Assembly: GCF_011046485.1 (NCBI RefSeq)
Contig: NZ_CP049256.1
Span: 620,001-684,000 of the forward strand
Direction of reading: 5' to 3'
Length of the DNA stretch: 64,000 nucleotides
Source: Microbacterium sp. 4R-513
GTDB lineage: Bacteria > Actinomycetota > Actinomycetes > Actinomycetales > Microbacteriaceae
Below the pieces are notes generated by a model. It saw only the letters and a list, made by a program, of their open reading frames with translations. It was not told the DNA's origin and searched no databases. Made by a program: the position numbers and the translations under genes. This document shows, in pieces, positions 1-12,328 of the stretch (the stretch's first letter is position 1; each line of letters opens with the position of its first letter).

Positions 1-422
1 GGCGCGATGCCGTTGCGGCCGAGGCCCGTCTCGACTTTCAGGTGGACCGCGACGGGGCGGTCGACGGATGCCGCGGCCGACGCCTGCAGCAGCTGGTCGA
101 AGCTCGAGATGCCGAGCTCGATGCTCGCGGCGGCCGCCTCGCGGAAGTTCGCGCCCGGCGCGTGCAGCCACGCGAGGATCGGGGCATCCACCCCCGCCCG
201 CCGCAGTGCAAGCGCCTCGCCGACGTCGGCGACGCCGATACGGCTCGCACCGCCGTCGAGAGCTGCCACGGCGCTGCGCACGGCGCCGTGACCGTAGCCG
301 TCCGCCTTGACGACGGCGATCACCTCGGACCCGGTCAGGCGGCGGAGGTGGCGCACGTTCGCGCTGATCGCGCCGACGTCGATCGTGGCCTCTCTCAGGA
401 CGCCGTCGGGCAGGCGGCTCAC
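1..422 (-). CDS. alr: Alanine racemase, N-terminal part (runs off the window)
   Basis: PLP enzyme that interconverts L- and D-alanine for peptidoglycan. Only about the first 140 codons are present; the C-terminal domain lies beyond base 1. The PLP-lysine motif VVKADGYGHGA is seen with Lys at about residue 39, and the conserved KVETGLGRNG stretch falls at the window edge. The GTG start at 422 overlaps the acpS stop codon (419-421), so the two genes are probably translationally coupled. The identification is firm despite the truncation. Confidence 0.93.
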   Translation of the reverse strand, partial: MSRLPDGVLREATIDVGAISANVRHLRRLTGSEVIAVVKADGYGHGAVRSAVAALDGGASRIGVADVGEALALRRAGVDAPILAWLHAPGANFREAAAASIELGISSFDQLLQASAAASVDRPVAVHLKVETGLGRNGIA

Positions 423-790
423 GTCGGGTCCGATCCGGGCGCCGCCTCGGCGATGACGTAGGCCGTCGCCAGGTTCGCGTCGTGCGACATCGAGAGGTGC
501 ATCATCGTGATCCCCCGGTCTTCGACGGCGGCGGCGGTCGATCCGGTCAGCACGAAGACGGGACGACCGGATGCCTCGGAGGCGACCTCGATCTCAGTCC
601 AGTGCACGCCGTCCGAGCCGCCGAGGGCCTTGATGAGCGCCTCTTTGGCCGCGTAGCGGGCGGCGAGCGACCGGAGGGGGCGCTCGCGCTCGGACGGCGA
701 GAAGAGCCGCTCGACGAGCCGCGGCGTGCGCTCGAGGGTGCGCTCGAAACGCGGGATGTCGACGAGGTCGACGCCGATTCCGACGATCAT
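419..790 (-). CDS. acpS: Holo-[acyl-carrier-protein] synthase
   Basis: Transfers 4'-phosphopantetheine from CoA to the serine of acyl carrier protein. The product is 123 residues, normal for AcpS. It begins MIVGIGVDLVDIPRF, with the Mg-binding Asp of the GVDLVDI motif at residue 8, and has the second signature AAKEALIKA near residue 50. I chose ATG at 790 because GGGAGG lies about 4 bases upstream; an in-frame ATG at 829 would add 13 residues not typical of the family. It overlaps alr by 4 bases and follows glmS on the same strand. Confidence 0.95.
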   Translation of the reverse strand: MIVGIGVDLVDIPRFERTLERTPRLVERLFSPSERERPLRSLAARYAAKEALIKALGGSDGVHWTEIEVASEASGRPVFVLTGSTAAAVEDRGITMMHLSMSHDANLATAYVIAEAAPGSDPT

Positions 791-856
791 CCGACCTCCC
801 GTCTTCGCCGTGGACGCGGCATCCGTCACCCTATCGCGCGGCCCCCGAAGGCCCGG

Positions 857-944
857 CGCGTTTCGTCTCGCTTCGCTCGCTCAACGACCGGAGGTCGACC
901 CTTCGGTCGTTGAGCGAAGGCGCGAAGCGCCGCAGACGAGACGC
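857..944. repeat. Imperfect palindromic repeat between acpS and glmS
   Basis: The 194-base gap between the acpS start and the glmS stop holds a long imperfect inverted repeat. A left arm at about 858-890 and a right arm at about 904-944 share the core GCTCAACGACCG and its complement. It carries no gene and no T-run. It resembles dispersed REP-like elements of Microbacteriaceae, though that comparison is from memory. It could act as a transcript-end structure for glmS. Confidence 0.6.
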
Positions 945-949
945 GTCGG

Positions 950-971
950 CCCTTCGACGAGCTCACGGACC
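950..971 (+). repeat. Half-site of the dispersed CCCTTCGAC repeat
   Basis: This 22-base stretch just downstream of the glmS stop differs at about three positions from one arm of the perfect palindrome at 51971-52014. Further related copies lie at 52909-52930 and 57816-57838. It is non-coding and probably a REP-like element. Confidence 0.55.
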
Positions 972-984
972 GATGAGTCGAGGG

Positions 985-2838
<1,854 letters not shown>

Positions 2839-2915
2839 GCCTCCCATGGTAATCAGGGGGGTTCGTGAGTTCCCTGAACAAACAGCCGCTGCGAGGCCGG
2901 CCGCCCGCGCCCGCG

Positions 2916-3932
2916 CTAGAGCTTGCGGAGGAGGACGCGCTCGACCGCGTGGTTCGCGGCCTTGTGCAGCACGAGCGTCGCGCGGTGCCGCGTCGGCTTG
3001 ACGTTCTCCTCGAGGTTCGGGAGGTTGATGTCGTTCCAGAAGCCCAGCGCCATCTCGACCGCCTGCTCGTCGGTCAGCTCGGCGAACACCTTGAAGTACG
3101 ACGTCGGGTTGGAGAACGCCGCGCGTCGCAGGGCCAGGAACCGGTCGACGTACCACTGCGTGATGTGGTCGGTCGCGGCATCCACGTAGATCGAGAAGTC
3201 GAACAGGTCGCTCACCGCGACGTCGTTCGGCTGGGGCGGGGGCTGCAGGACGTTGAGCCCCTCGACGATGACCACGTCGGGGCGGCGCACCGTGACATGG
3301 GCGTCGGGCACGATGTCGTACCGGAGGTGCGAGTAGAAGGGCGCCTGCGCCTCGGCTGCACCGCTTTTGACATCCGTGAGGAACTTCACGAGCGCCCGCC
3401 GGTCGTACGACTCGGGGAAGCCCTTGCGGCCCATGAGGCCCCGGCGCTCGAGCTCGGCGTTCGGGTACAGGAAGCCGTCGGTCGTGACGAGCTCGACGCG
3501 CGGGGTTCCGGGCCAGCGGCTCACGAGCTCTCGCAGGAGGCGAGCGATCGTCGACTTGCCGACGGCGACCGAGCCGGCGACGCCGATGACGAACGGCGTC
3601 GTCGTGTCGGGCTCCTGGAGGAAGCCGGAGGTGTCGGCGCCCAGCCGCTTCGTCGCCGTCGCGTAGAGGCTCAGCAGCCGGCTGAGCGGAAGGTAGACCT
3701 CTCGCACCTCGGCGAGGTCGAGGCGGTCGCCGAGACCACGCAGCTGGACGACCTCGGTCTCGGACAGCGGCTGCGCCAGGCCGCCCGCGAGGCGGGACCA
3801 CTCCTCCCGGCCGATCTCGCGGTACAGCGCGGGGCTCAAGTCGCTGTCCCCGTCGAACCCGTCCACGCTCTCGAGGAAGGAGTCGGCGGAGTCTTCTCCG
3901 GGGATCGCAGCTTCGGCGGACATCGCGCCCAT
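2916..3932 (-). CDS. coaA: Type I pantothenate kinase
   Basis: Phosphorylates pantothenate, the first committed step of CoA synthesis; AcpS downstream uses CoA. The product is about 338 residues. The P-loop [12 protein letters not shown] is clear, followed by TTDGFLYPN and a region typical of bacterial CoaA. The start is ambiguous between ATG 3932 (weak GGGGCGG upstream) and ATG 3923; the extra residues lie in a poorly conserved acidic N-terminus. The gene is divergent from the phosphatase at 4005, with a gap of about 70 bases. Confidence 0.94.
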   Translation of the reverse strand: MGAMSAEAAIPGEDSADSFLESVDGFDGDSDLSPALYREIGREEWSRLAGGLAQPLSETEVVQLRGLGDRLDLAEVREVYLPLSRLLSLYATATKRLGADTSGFLQEPDTTTPFVIGVAGSVAVGKSTIARLLRELVSRWPGTPRVELVTTDGFLYPNAELERRGLMGRKGFPESYDRRALVKFLTDVKSGAAEAQAPFYSHLRYDIVPDAHVTVRRPDVVIVEGLNVLQPPPQPNDVAVSDLFDFSIYVDAATDHITQWYVDRFLALRRAAFSNPTSYFKVFAELTDEQAVEMALGFWNDINLPNLEENVKPTRHRATLVLHKAANHAVERVLLRKL

Positions 3933-3990
3933 CGTATCCGCCCCGTTCGGGGCCGGCTCGTCATGTGCCGGTGAGCGGTTGGCCCCGACC

Positions 3991-3996
3991 GATAAC
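3991..3996 (+). promoter_or_regulatory. Probable -10 element of a leaderless promoter
   Basis: GATAAC lies 8 bases before the GTG start of the Ppx/GppA gene and no Shine-Dalgarno sequence precedes that start. The spacing fits a transcript beginning at or next to the start codon, which is common in actinobacteria. No convincing -35 box was found. Confidence 0.4.
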
Positions 3997-4004
3997 CTCG
4001 ACGC

Positions 4005-4937
4005 GTGCGCCTGGGAGTCCTCGACATCGGCTCGAACACCGTCCATCTTCTGGTCGCGGACGCGCGGCCCGGCGGCCGCCCGCTCGCCACGACGAGCCAG
4101 CGGACCGTGCTGCGCCTCATGCGCTACCTCGGTCCGGACGGCTCGATCACCGATGAGGGGGTGAACGCGCTCGTCGGCGCCGTCGCCGAGGCGAAGAAGG
4201 TCGCGCTCGCCGAGAAGGTCGACGAGCTGCTCGCGACGGCGACCTCGGCCGTCCGCGAGGCCACGAACGGCCCGGAGGTGATCGCCCTCATCGAGGAGGC
4301 GCTTGGCCAGGAACTGCAGGTGCTCGGCGGCGAGTCCGAGGCCCGCTTCACCTTCCTCGCCGTCCGGCGCTGGTTCGGGTGGGCGGCCGGGCAGATCCTG
4401 CTCTTCGACATCGGCGGCGGCTCGCTCGAGCTCGCGTCGGGTGCCGACGAGCTGCCCGATGCCGCGGCATCCGTCCCGCTCGGTGCGGGGCGCATGACGG
4501 TGCAGTTCCTCCCCGACGATCCCCCCGGCGAGGAGGCCGTCGAGGTGCTCCGCGCGCACGCTCGCACGACCCTCGCGCCCGTCGTCGACCGGTTCATGGC
4601 CGAGCCGCGGCCCGATCACGTCGTGGGGTCGTCGAAGGCCATCCGCTCCCTCGCGAAGCTCGCGGGCTACCCGGTTCCGGGATCGTCCGGAATCGAGGGG
4701 ATGCTGCTCCCCCGCGCCGCTCTCGGCTCGTGGATCCCGCGGCTCGCGCGCATCCCCGCCGCGGCACGGCAGGAGCTCCCCGGCATCACTCCCGATCGCA
4801 CGTTCCAGATCGTCGCAGGGGCGGTCGTGCTCCACACCGCCATGACGATGCTGAAAGTCGACGAGCTCGAGGTGAGCCCGTGGGCCCTTCGCGAGGGCGT
4901 TCTGCTGCGGTACATCGAGTCGATGTCCTGGGGCTGA
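4005..4937 (+). CDS. Ppx/GppA-family phosphatase
   Basis: Member of the exopolyphosphatase/guanosine pentaphosphate phosphatase family, cytosolic, likely acting on polyphosphate or (p)ppGpp. The product is 310 residues, the short single-module form. It starts [17 protein letters not shown], the family phosphate-binding motif, and carries the second motif [12 protein letters not shown] near residue 130 (ASKHA fold). Which substrate it uses cannot be told from sequence. The GTG start at 4005 appears leaderless. The next gene follows after 60 bases on the same strand. Confidence 0.88.
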   Translation: MRLGVLDIGSNTVHLLVADARPGGRPLATTSQRTVLRLMRYLGPDGSITDEGVNALVGAVAEAKKVALAEKVDELLATATSAVREATNGPEVIALIEEALGQELQVLGGESEARFTFLAVRRWFGWAAGQILLFDIGGGSLELASGADELPDAAASVPLGAGRMTVQFLPDDPPGEEAVEVLRAHARTTLAPVVDRFMAEPRPDHVVGSSKAIRSLAKLAGYPVPGSSGIEGMLLPRAALGSWIPRLARIPAAARQELPGITPDRTFQIVAGAVVLHTAMTMLKVDELEVSPWALREGVLLRYIESMSWG

Positions 4938-4997
4938 CCGGCCTCCGGCACAGCGTGCCTGTGGACGCGGCCGGGGACCGTGCCCCATGATTCCCTC

Positions 4998-7571
4998 ATG
5001 GCCGCACGGCCCGCGATCCGCACTCCCGATCAGCGCCTCCGCGTCTTCGTGAGCTCCACGTTGAAGGAACTCGAGCCGGAGCGCCGCGCGGTGCGCACCG
5101 CGATCGAGTCGCTGCAGCTCGCGCCGGTCATGTTCGAGCTCGGCGCGCGGCCGCACCCGCCGCGGGAGCTCTACCGCTCGTACCTCGCGCAGAGCGACGT
5201 CTTCGTCGGCATCTACGGCGAGCGCTACGGCTGGATCGCGCCGGAAGAGACGGTGTCGGGCCTCGAGGACGAGTACGCCCTCTCCGGGGACCTCCCCCAC
5301 CTGATGTACGTGAAGGAGCCGGCCCCGGCCCGCGAGGAGCGGCTCGAGGAGCTGCTCGACCGCATCCGCGAGGACGACCGCAGCTCGTACAAGTCCTTCT
5401 CGACGCCGGAGGAGCTCGCGGAGCTCGTGCGCGGCGACCTGGCGACGCTCCTCGCCGAGCGCTTCGATGCGACGCGGGCCGCGGCATCCGTCGCCGCCGA
5501 GGCGGCCGACGCACCCGACATCCCGGCCCCCTATTCGGCCATCGTCGGACGCGAGGCCGAGCAGCGCGACGTCCTGGCGCTGCTGACCCAGCCCGGAGTG
5601 CGGCTGGTCACGCTCGTCGGGCCCGGCGGCATCGGCAAGTCCCGCCTCGCGATCGAGATCGCCGACACCGTCGCCGAGAGCGGGCGGGACGTGGCCTTCG
5701 CGCTCCTCGAGGCGGTCACCTCTCCCGAGCGCGTCATCATCGCGATCGCCCGAGCGCTGGGGGTGCGGGATGCCGGGGGCGAGGGCTCGCTCGAGGATCG
5801 CGTCGTGACGGCCATCGGCGACCGGGACGTGCTGCTGGTCGTCGACAACATGGAGCACGTCCTCGCCGCCGCCGACCTGCTCGTGCGGCTCATCACGGAG
5901 GCGCCACGCCTGCAGCTGCTCGTGACGAGCCGCTCGCCGCTGCGGCTCCGGGCCGAGCGCGTGTACGAAGTCGGACCGCTCACCGTGCCGGCCGAAGGAG
6001 CGGCCGGGGCGGGAGCCGAGGCATCCGCCGTCCGGCTCTTCGAGGAGCGCGCGGCGGCGGTGCGTCCGGGATTCCGGGTGACGCCCGAGAACTCCGCCGC
6101 GGTCGCCGCGATCTGCCGCGCCGTGGACGGCGTGCCGCTCGCGATCGAGCTGGCGGCGGCGCGCGTGCGGTCGCTCTCGGTGGAGGAGATCCTCGAGAGG
6201 CTCGACTCGGCGCTCACGCTTCTCGTCGGCGGGGCGCGCGACCTGCCGCCGCGACAGCGTGCGCTGCGCAGCACGATGGAGTGGAGCTTCCAGCTGCTCG
6301 ACGAGGACGCCCGAGCCGCTCTGCAGACGCTCTCGGCGTTCACGGGCAGCTTCTCGCTCGCCTCCGCCGAAGCCGTGCTCGAGACCGTCGGCGCGGCCGA
6401 TCCGCTCTCGGCACTCGAGGCGCTCGTCGATGCGAGCCTCGTCGCCTCGTCCGACCGGCGGGGCACGACGGTCTTCCGGCTGCTGTCGCTCGTGCGCGCG
6501 TACGCGCACGAGACGATGACGCCGGAACACGCCGAGACGGTCGCCCGCGCCTGGATCGATCGTTATCGCGCTCTGGCGACGGATGCCGCGGCCGCCATCC
6601 GAGGGCACGATCAGGCCGAGTGGCTCGACCTCCTCGACGTCGAGACCGAGAACCTCGCCGGTGTCGCACGAGCCATGCTCGACCGCCGCGAGCTCGACGA
6701 GGCCGGTGCCTACCTGTGGTCGCTCTACCTGTACCTGTGGATCGGCGGCTACCTCGGCGTCGTGCTGGGGTGGACGACCGAGCTGCTGGCGATCGCGGAG
6801 CGCGAGCAGCGACCGCTCGCGATGCAGACCCGGGCCGTCGCCGAGTACTACACCAACGCGATCCGCTACTGGCAGGACCCCGCGTTCGACACGGCCCCGG
6901 GGATGACCCGCAGCCGCGACCTCTTCACGGAGGCGGGCGACGTGTTCGGCACGGCCCTCGCTCGGGTCTCGCTCGCATTGGCGCTGCTGACGGCGGCGGG
7001 CGGCGCCGACTTCGGGCGGGCGCGGTCGGAACTCGAGCAGAGCCTTGCGGAGTTCCGGTCGGCTTCGGACGCCTGGGGCCATGCGATGGCCCTCGTCATG
7101 CTGGGCCGCATCGACATGCTGCAGGGCGACCTCGCGGGGGCCCGCGAGCGCTTCGACGAGAGCCTGCGCCTCGCGTCGGCCCAGGGTGAGCGTCTCGGGA
7201 TCGTGATCGCGATCAACCACCGCGGATGGTCGAGCTTCCTCGCGGGCGACCTCGAGGCAGCGCGCCGCGACTTCACCGACGGCATGGACATCTCGCTCGC
7301 TCTGCGCCATGACGAGAGCCTGGCCTACGGGCTCGAGTCCCTCGTGGCGCTCGCCGCGGCGGCGGGCGACGTGCGACGCGCCGGACTCCTGCTCGGGGCC
7401 GCCCAGACCGTCCGCCGGCGGAAGGGGTTCCTCAACCCGGGCGCCTTCGAGTTCTACATGGTGCCGGTCAAAGCGCTGCGCGACAGCGGTCACGGGGCAG
7501 AGCTCGACCGAGCCGTCGCGGAAGGTTCGGAGCTGTCGCTCGCAGAGGCGCTGGAGTACATCCGTGGCTGA
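4998..7571 (+). CDS. DUF4062-STAND ATPase with TPR-like C-terminus
   Basis: A large signalling ATPase of 857 residues. Residues 12-110 match DUF4062, with a start like [15 protein letters not shown] and the YGERYGW stretch. Residues about 180-480 form a STAND/NB-ARC-like ATPase with Walker A GPGGIGKS (208-215), Walker B DVLLVVDN (278-285) and a TSRSPLRL sensor segment. Residues about 560-857 are helical and TPR-like. There is no LuxR or SARP DNA-binding domain, so it is not an ordinary regulator of that class. ATG 4998 has no Shine-Dalgarno; an upstream GTG at 4980 would add six residues. The gene overlaps the membrane-protein gene at 7564 by 8 bases, suggesting they act together. Function is unknown; STAND proteins often couple ligand sensing to stress or antiviral outputs. 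Confidence 0.82.
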   Translation: MAARPAIRTPDQRLRVFVSSTLKELEPERRAVRTAIESLQLAPVMFELGARPHPPRELYRSYLAQSDVFVGIYGERYGWIAPEETVSGLEDEYALSGDLPHLMYVKEPAPAREERLEELLDRIREDDRSSYKSFSTPEELAELVRGDLATLLAERFDATRAAASVAAEAADAPDIPAPYSAIVGREAEQRDVLALLTQPGVRLVTLVGPGGIGKSRLAIEIADTVAESGRDVAFALLEAVTSPERVIIAIARALGVRDAGGEGSLEDRVVTAIGDRDVLLVVDNMEHVLAAADLLVRLITEAPRLQLLVTSRSPLRLRAERVYEVGPLTVPAEGAAGAGAEASAVRLFEERAAAVRPGFRVTPENSAAVAAICRAVDGVPLAIELAAARVRSLSVEEILERLDSALTLLVGGARDLPPRQRALRSTMEWSFQLLDEDARAALQTLSAFTGSFSLASAEAVLETVGAADPLSALEALVDASLVASSDRRGTTVFRLLSLVRAYAHETMTPEHAETVARAWIDRYRALATDAAAAIRGHDQAEWLDLLDVETENLAGVARAMLDRRELDEAGAYLWSLYLYLWIGGYLGVVLGWTTELLAIAEREQRPLAMQTRAVAEYYTNAIRYWQDPAFDTAPGMTRSRDLFTEAGDVFGTALARVSLALALLTAAGGADFGRARSELEQSLAEFRSASDAWGHAMALVMLGRIDMLQGDLAGARERFDESLRLASAQGERLGIVIAINHRGWSSFLAGDLEAARRDFTDGMDISLALRHDESLAYGLESLVALAAAAGDVRRAGLLLGAAQTVRRRKGFLNPGAFEFYMVPVKALRDSGHGAELDRAVAEGSELSLAEALEYIRG

Positions 7572-8409
7572 GCGGCCGGCCGACGATCGGGTCCTGCCGG
7601 CGACGCGCTGGGTGGCGGTCGCGATCGTGCCGTTCCTCGTCGTCGCGGCCTTCCTCCTCTTCGCCTTCCCGGAGCGCACCGGCGAGCTCTTCGCGTGGGC
7701 GATCGCCGTGCCGATGTCGGCGTTCCTGCTCGCCTCGGCATATGTCGGCGGGATCTGGTTCTTCGTCGGCGTCGCACGGGCGCGGCGGTGGCACCACGTC
7801 ACGCACGGGTTCCCCGCCGTCGTGGTCTTCGCGGGGGCACTGCTCGTCGCGACGCTCCTGCATCTCGACCGCTTCTCGCAGAACCTCTCGTTCGCAGTGT
7901 GGATGGCCCTCTACCTCACGACCCCGTTCGTCGTCGCGGTTCTCGCGGTCGTCCAGCGGCCACGAGACCCTCGGGTGCCGGATGCCGGGGATGTCGTCAT
8001 CCCCCGTCGCTGGCGATTCGGACTGGCCGCGATCGGCGCCGCGGCGCTCGCCTTCGGGGCGCTGGTCTTCCTCGCCCCCGAATTCGCCATGACTTTCTGG
8101 GCATGGCCCCTGACCCCGCTCACGGCGCAGGTGACGGGCGCCGTGCTGAGTCTCACGGGCGTCGTGAACGCGGGGCTCCTCTGGGATGCGCGCTGGAGCG
8201 CCTTCCGCACGCTGTTCCAGGCGCAGCTGCTCAGCCTCGTCGCGATCGCCGTCTCGCTCGTCGCGCGTCGCGACGACCTCCTCTGGGACCGGCCGATGAC
8301 CCTCGGATTCGTCGTGCTCGTCGCCGGGGCGCTGCTCGTCTACGCCGTCTTCACCCTGCGCAGTGAGGCGCTCGCGCGTCGTGCCGCGGCATCCATTCCT
8401 CTAGCGTGA
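7564..8409 (+). CDS. Multi-pass membrane protein of unknown function
   Basis: 281 residues with about eight hydrophobic helices and short loops. No enzymatic motif is recognised. The GTG start at 7564 overlaps the end of the STAND ATPase gene (stop 7569-7571) in another frame, so the pair is almost certainly co-transcribed and probably coupled in translation. It could be the membrane partner of the STAND protein, but this rests only on gene position. The product ends near TAGCGT at the stop, with a double hairpin immediately downstream. Confidence 0.75.
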   Translation: MAERPADDRVLPATRWVAVAIVPFLVVAAFLLFAFPERTGELFAWAIAVPMSAFLLASAYVGGIWFFVGVARARRWHHVTHGFPAVVVFAGALLVATLLHLDRFSQNLSFAVWMALYLTTPFVVAVLAVVQRPRDPRVPDAGDVVIPRRWRFGLAAIGAAALAFGALVFLAPEFAMTFWAWPLTPLTAQVTGAVLSLTGVVNAGLLWDARWSAFRTLFQAQLLSLVAIAVSLVARRDDLLWDRPMTLGFVVLVAGALLVYAVFTLRSEALARRAAASIPLA

Positions 8410-8414
8410 TACAT

Positions 8415-8462
8415 CTGTCCGCCGAACGGCGGACAGGTCGGGGAAGCGCTGTCCGCCGTTCG
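8415..8462 (+). terminator. Two mutually exclusive hairpins after the membrane-protein gene
   Basis: CTGTCCGCCG (8415-8424) pairs with CGGCGGACAG (8427-8436) to give a 10-bp hairpin. Bases 8423-8436 can instead pair with 8449-8462 around a 12-base loop. There is no T-run, so this could be an actinobacterial-type terminator, an attenuator, or a protein-binding palindrome. Confidence 0.5.
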
Positions 8463-8624
8463 GGGGACGGTTTGTCACGTTCAAGTTAACTCCGAATCAC
8501 CAGTCGGCTTTCGGCTTGCGACGAAGTGCGGCGCCCTGCCACTCTCAACTCAGCTGCGGAGGCTCACGCGCAGATGCGACAACGGTGTCGAATTCCCCAC
8601 CGGATCTCGTCGTCAAGGAGTCGC

Positions 8625-9977
8625 ATGTCTCTCTCGTCATACACCTCGTCTCGCGCGCCCCGAATCGGGGTGCTGGGCGCTGCCGCCCTCGTCGTCGCAG
8701 GCCTCCTGACTGCACCGACTGCCGCCACGGCAGTCCCTGCACCACCCCGCATCATGGCCGCGCTGGGCGATTCGATCACTCGGGCACCGCTCGCTGACGG
8801 TCCCACGGCAGGGACGGGCATCAACAGCTGGTCCACCGGCACGACCCCGTCAGTCGAGTCGCATCGCGCGCGCCTCACCGCACTCGGGGGCAGTCCTGTG
8901 ACGGCGTACAACGTCGCGGTCGCGGGGACGACATCGTCGGATCTCACGCGGCAGGCGGCTCTCGCCGTCGGATACCGTGCGGAGTATGTGACGATCCTGT
9001 CCGGGGCGAACAACGTCTGCAAAGCGACGAGTGTCGCATCACTCCCGGCCGTCGACGAGTTCCGCACCGATGTCGCGTCGGCTCTGAAGACGCTCGCGAC
9101 CGGTGTCCCGAGCGCGGAGGTGCTGCTTCTGTCGGTGCCGAGCCTTCAGGCGGTGCTCGATGCCGGCAAGTCATCGCGGTCCGCGGTCAGCGCGTGGGGA
9201 ACGCTCGGCACCTGCCCCATCATGCTGGCCGATCCCCTCTCGCAGGCTGAGTCGGCCGTGCAGCGACGGTCGGCCGTGGAGACGCGCATCCGCGAGATGA
9301 ACGCGGCACTCGCGACGGTGTGCGCCTCCTATGCGACGTGCACCTACGACGGAGGCGCCGTGTACGGAAATCACCCCGCGCTCGCGGATCTCTCACCGGT
9401 GGACTACTTCCACCCGTCGCTCTCAGGACAGGCGCGCATCGCGACGATCACGTGGGCCGAGGTGCTCGACAACCACCTCTTCACCGACGCGCCCGCGCCC
9501 ACCCAGCCCACGCCCGAGGCGCCTCAGCCGGCGCCGGCTCCCGAGCCCGCAGCACCACAGCCCCCGTCGTCCGGGTCTCCTTCGACGGCCAGGTGGACGA
9601 TCGACGAGACCTCGTCGAAGCTCGCATTCGCGGGGTCATGGCGTGCGACCCGCTCCACCCGCGACTCGGGCGGGTCGGTCTCGTTCAGCGCCTCCAAGGG
9701 GTCGTCGTTCTCGCTGACATTCACCGGGACGCGTGTCAGTGTCGTGGCGCGTCGCACGCCGAGTTCCGGCATCAGCGACGTCTCGATCGACGGAGTCCCG
9801 GTGGGACGTATCGACGGCTACGCCGCGGACACGGAGTATCAGAGCACCGTTTTCGCGAGCGAAACGCTGCCCCTCGGCGAGCACACCATCACGGTGACGG
9901 TCTCGGGCAGTCGGGCCGCTGCGTCCACGGGCCACAACCTGATCGTCGACGCGCTGATCGTCGAGGTGCCGCAGTAG
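8625..9977 (+). CDS. Secreted SGNH/GDSL hydrolase with C-terminal beta-sandwich domain
   Basis: 450-residue exported esterase-like enzyme. A Sec signal peptide covers about residues 1-37. The SGNH domain has GDS at 48-50 in the ALGDSITR motif, the block III motif GANN, and a C-terminal DYFHPS motif supplying the Asp/His pair. A Pro/Ala-rich linker leads to a C-terminal domain of about 125 residues that looks like a galactose-binding-like beta-sandwich, probably for attachment to carbohydrate. It may deacylate surface polysaccharide. ATG 8625 is supported by AAGGAG four bases upstream. The 215-base gap before it contains the hairpins described separately. Confidence 0.85.
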   Translation: MSLSSYTSSRAPRIGVLGAAALVVAGLLTAPTAATAVPAPPRIMAALGDSITRAPLADGPTAGTGINSWSTGTTPSVESHRARLTALGGSPVTAYNVAVAGTTSSDLTRQAALAVGYRAEYVTILSGANNVCKATSVASLPAVDEFRTDVASALKTLATGVPSAEVLLLSVPSLQAVLDAGKSSRSAVSAWGTLGTCPIMLADPLSQAESAVQRRSAVETRIREMNAALATVCASYATCTYDGGAVYGNHPALADLSPVDYFHPSLSGQARIATITWAEVLDNHLFTDAPAPTQPTPEAPQPAPAPEPAAPQPPSSGSPSTARWTIDETSSKLAFAGSWRATRSTRDSGGSVSFSASKGSSFSLTFTGTRVSVVARRTPSSGISDVSIDGVPVGRIDGYAADTEYQSTVFASETLPLGEHTITVTVSGSRAAASTGHNLIVDALIVEVPQ

Positions 9978-9983
9978 AGGTGG

Positions 9984-11354
9984 TCAGGTCGCGGGCTCGA
10001 GGGCCAGCCGGTCGCGGACGACGTCGGCGAGGCGTCCGGCCGCGGTCTGGGCCGCCGCCTCGTCGGCCGCCTCGACCATGACCCGCACGAGCGGCTCCGT
10101 GCCGCTCGCGCGCAGGAGGACGCGACCGCTGTCGCCGAGCTCTGCCGCCACCTCGTCGACGGCGGCGAGGACGACCTCGTCGCTGTTCGCGCGGGAGCGG
10201 TCGACGCCGCGGACATTGACGAGCACCTGCGGGTAGACCGTCATGATCGACGCGAGCTCGGCGAGGGTCTTCCCCTGCCGCGCCATCTCGGCCACCAGGT
10301 GCAGCCCCGTCAGCAGGCCGTCGCCGGTCGTGGCGTACTCGCTCATGATGACGTGACCGGACTGCTCGCCGCCGAGGGCGAAGCCGCCCTCGTTCATGCG
10401 CTCGAGCACGTACCGGTCGCCCACGGCCGTCTGCTCCACACGGATGCCGTGATCGGCCATCGCGCGATGGAGGCCCAGGTTGCTCATGACTGTCGCGACG
10501 AGCGTGTCGTGAACGAGGTGGCCGCGCTCCTTCATCGAGACGGCGAGGATGGCCATGATCTGGTCGCCGTCGACGACCTTCCCGGCCGCGTCCACGGCGA
10601 GGCAGCGGTCCGCATCGCCGTCGTGCGCGATTCCGAGGTCGGCTCCGACCTCGACGACCTTGCGTGCCAGCTGGTCGAGGTGTGTGGAGCCCACGCCGTC
10701 GTTGATGTTGAGGCCGTCGGGGTCGGCTCCGATGACGGTGACCTGTGCGCCCGCGTCGCGGAACGTCTCGGGCGAGACGCCGGCCGCGGCACCGTGCGCG
10801 CAATCGAGCACGACGTGGATGCCGTCGAGCCGGTTCGGCAGGGATGCCAGCAGGTGCACGACGTAGCGGTCCTCGGCGTCGGCGAACCGGCGGATGCGGC
10901 CCACTTCCGCCCCGGTCGGCTGGAGCTTCGGAGCGGCCATCGCGGACTCGATGCGCTGCTCCACGATGTCGGGCAGCTTCACCCCGCCGCGCGCGAAGAT
11001 CTTGATGCCGTTGTCGGGTGCGGGGTTGTGCGACGCCGAGACGACCACGCCGAAGTCGGCGTCGGTGTCGGCGATGAGGTAAGCGGTGGCCGGGGTCGGC
11101 AGCACGCCCGCTTCGAGCACGTCCACGCCGGACGAGGCGAGACCCGCGGCGACGGCGGCGGCGAGGAATTCGCCCGAGATGCGCGGGTCGCGGGCGACGA
11201 CGGCCGTGAGGCGCTTGCCCGCGGCGCGACGCGCCTCGGCCGTACGGCCCTGGCCCAGGACGACGGCGGTCGCCTGGGCCAGGGTGAGAGCGAGGTCGGC
11301 GGTGAGGGGGCCGTTGGCGAGCCCCCGCACCCCGTCCGTGCCGAACAGCGGCAT
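9984..11354 (-). CDS. glmM: Phosphoglucosamine mutase
   Basis: Converts glucosamine-6-phosphate to glucosamine-1-phosphate, following GlmS in UDP-GlcNAc synthesis. The product is 456 residues. The phosphoserine motif VSASHNP (catalytic Ser about 108), the metal loop DGDADR and the phosphate-binding [10 protein letters not shown] are intact. It lies downstream of rplM-rpsI on the same strand with only 15 bases to rpsI, a common actinobacterial arrangement. It converges with the SGNH hydrolase gene, leaving only 6 bases between stops. Confidence 0.97.
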   Translation of the reverse strand: MPLFGTDGVRGLANGPLTADLALTLAQATAVVLGQGRTAEARRAAGKRLTAVVARDPRISGEFLAAAVAAGLASSGVDVLEAGVLPTPATAYLIADTDADFGVVVSASHNPAPDNGIKIFARGGVKLPDIVEQRIESAMAAPKLQPTGAEVGRIRRFADAEDRYVVHLLASLPNRLDGIHVVLDCAHGAAAGVSPETFRDAGAQVTVIGADPDGLNINDGVGSTHLDQLARKVVEVGADLGIAHDGDADRCLAVDAAGKVVDGDQIMAILAVSMKERGHLVHDTLVATVMSNLGLHRAMADHGIRVEQTAVGDRYVLERMNEGGFALGGEQSGHVIMSEYATTGDGLLTGLHLVAEMARQGKTLAELASIMTVYPQVLVNVRGVDRSRANSDEVVLAAVDEVAAELGDSGRVLLRASGTEPLVRVMVEAADEAAAQTAAGRLADVVRDRLALEPAT

Positions 11355-11369
11355 CGGATGCGACTCGCT

Positions 11370-11855
11370 TTAGCGCTTCGAGTACTGAGGCGCCTTGCGG
11401 GCCTTCTTGAGACCGGCCTTCTTGCGCTCCTTGACGCGAGCGTCACGCGAGAGGAACCCGGCCTTCTTGAGCGTCGGGCGGTTGTTCTCGACGTCGATCT
11501 CGTTGAGCGCACGAGCGATGCCGAGGCGCAGCGCGCCGGCCTGGCCCGAGGGGCCACCGCCCGAGATGCGCGCGATGACGTCGTACGCGCCGGTCAGGTT
11601 GAGCACCGTGAAGGGGTCGGTCACGAGCTGCTGGTGCAGCTTGTTCGGGAAGTAGTCCTCGAACGTGCGGCCGTTGATGGTGATGGTGCCCGAGCCGGGG
11701 ACGAGGCGCACGCGCGCGATCGCCTGCTTGCGACGGCCCACGGCCGCGCCGGGAACCGAGAGCACGGGGCGCTCGGCGGCCACGACCTCCTGGTCGACCG
11801 GCGTCTCGGTCGAGTAGCTTTCGGGGGTTTCGATGGAATCCTGGATCTTCGCCAC
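11370..11855 (-). CDS. rpsI: 30S ribosomal protein S9
   Basis: 161 residues. The S9 core starts around [12 protein letters not shown] and ends with the conserved basic tail KAPQYSKR. About 40 residues of low-complexity N-terminal extension precede the core, longer than in E. coli S9 (130 residues). The start is GTG at 11855. It is 26 bases downstream of rplM in the same operon. Confidence 0.97.
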   Translation of the reverse strand: MAKIQDSIETPESYSTETPVDQEVVAAERPVLSVPGAAVGRRKQAIARVRLVPGSGTITINGRTFEDYFPNKLHQQLVTDPFTVLNLTGAYDVIARISGGGPSGQAGALRLGIARALNEIDVENNRPTLKKAGFLSRDARVKERKKAGLKKARKAPQYSKR

Positions 11856-11881
11856 GAGTGTGTCCTTATTCTGGGCGGCGC

Positions 11882-12328
11882 TTACTGGGCGACCTGGTCG
11901 AAGGTGTACGTCTTGGGCTGCTGAGCGGCGTGCGGGTGCTCGGCACCGCGGTAGACCTTCAGCTTCGACAGCTGCTGGGCGCCCAGGCTGTTCTTGGGGA
12001 GCATGCCGCGGACGGCCTTCTCGACGGCGCGAACCGGGTTCTTCTCGAGGAGCTCGGAGTAGGTCACCGACTTGAGGCCACCGGGGTAGCCCGAGTGGCG
12101 GTAGGCCTTCTTCTGCTCGAGCTTCTGGCCGGTGAGGGCCACCTTGTCGGCGTTGATGATGATGACGAAGTCACCGGTGTCGACGTGGTTCGCGAAGGTG
12201 GGCTTGTGCTTGCCGCGAAGGAGGACGGCGGCGTGCGAGGCGAGACGGCCGAGAACGACGTCGGTCGCGTCGATGACCAGCCACTCGCGCTGGACCTCGC
12301 CAGCCTTGGGGGTGTAAGTGCGCGTCAC
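11882..12328 (-). CDS. rplM: 50S ribosomal protein L13
   Basis: 148 residues, normal length. It has the TRTYTPK start, [16 protein letters not shown], and the MLPKNSLG motif of L13. The start is GTG at 12328 with only a weak AAGAAAG upstream. It is the first gene of the rplM-rpsI-glmM operon and is preceded by a leader of about 135 bases from the predicted promoter. Confidence 0.97.
   Translation of the reverse strand: MTRTYTPKAGEVQREWLVIDATDVVLGRLASHAAVLLRGKHKPTFANHVDTGDFVIIINADKVALTGQKLEQKKAYRHSGYPGGLKSVTYSELLEKNPVRAVEKAVRGMLPKNSLGAQQLSKLKVYRGAEHPHAAQQPKTYTFDQVAQ

Noticed and set aside
3933..7802. A long open frame on the minus strand continuing upstream of coaA across the phosphatase and STAND genes
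   Set aside because: High GC removes stops; the sequence beyond the coaA start is low-complexity and has no homology-like motifs, while the plus strand encodes recognisable proteins.
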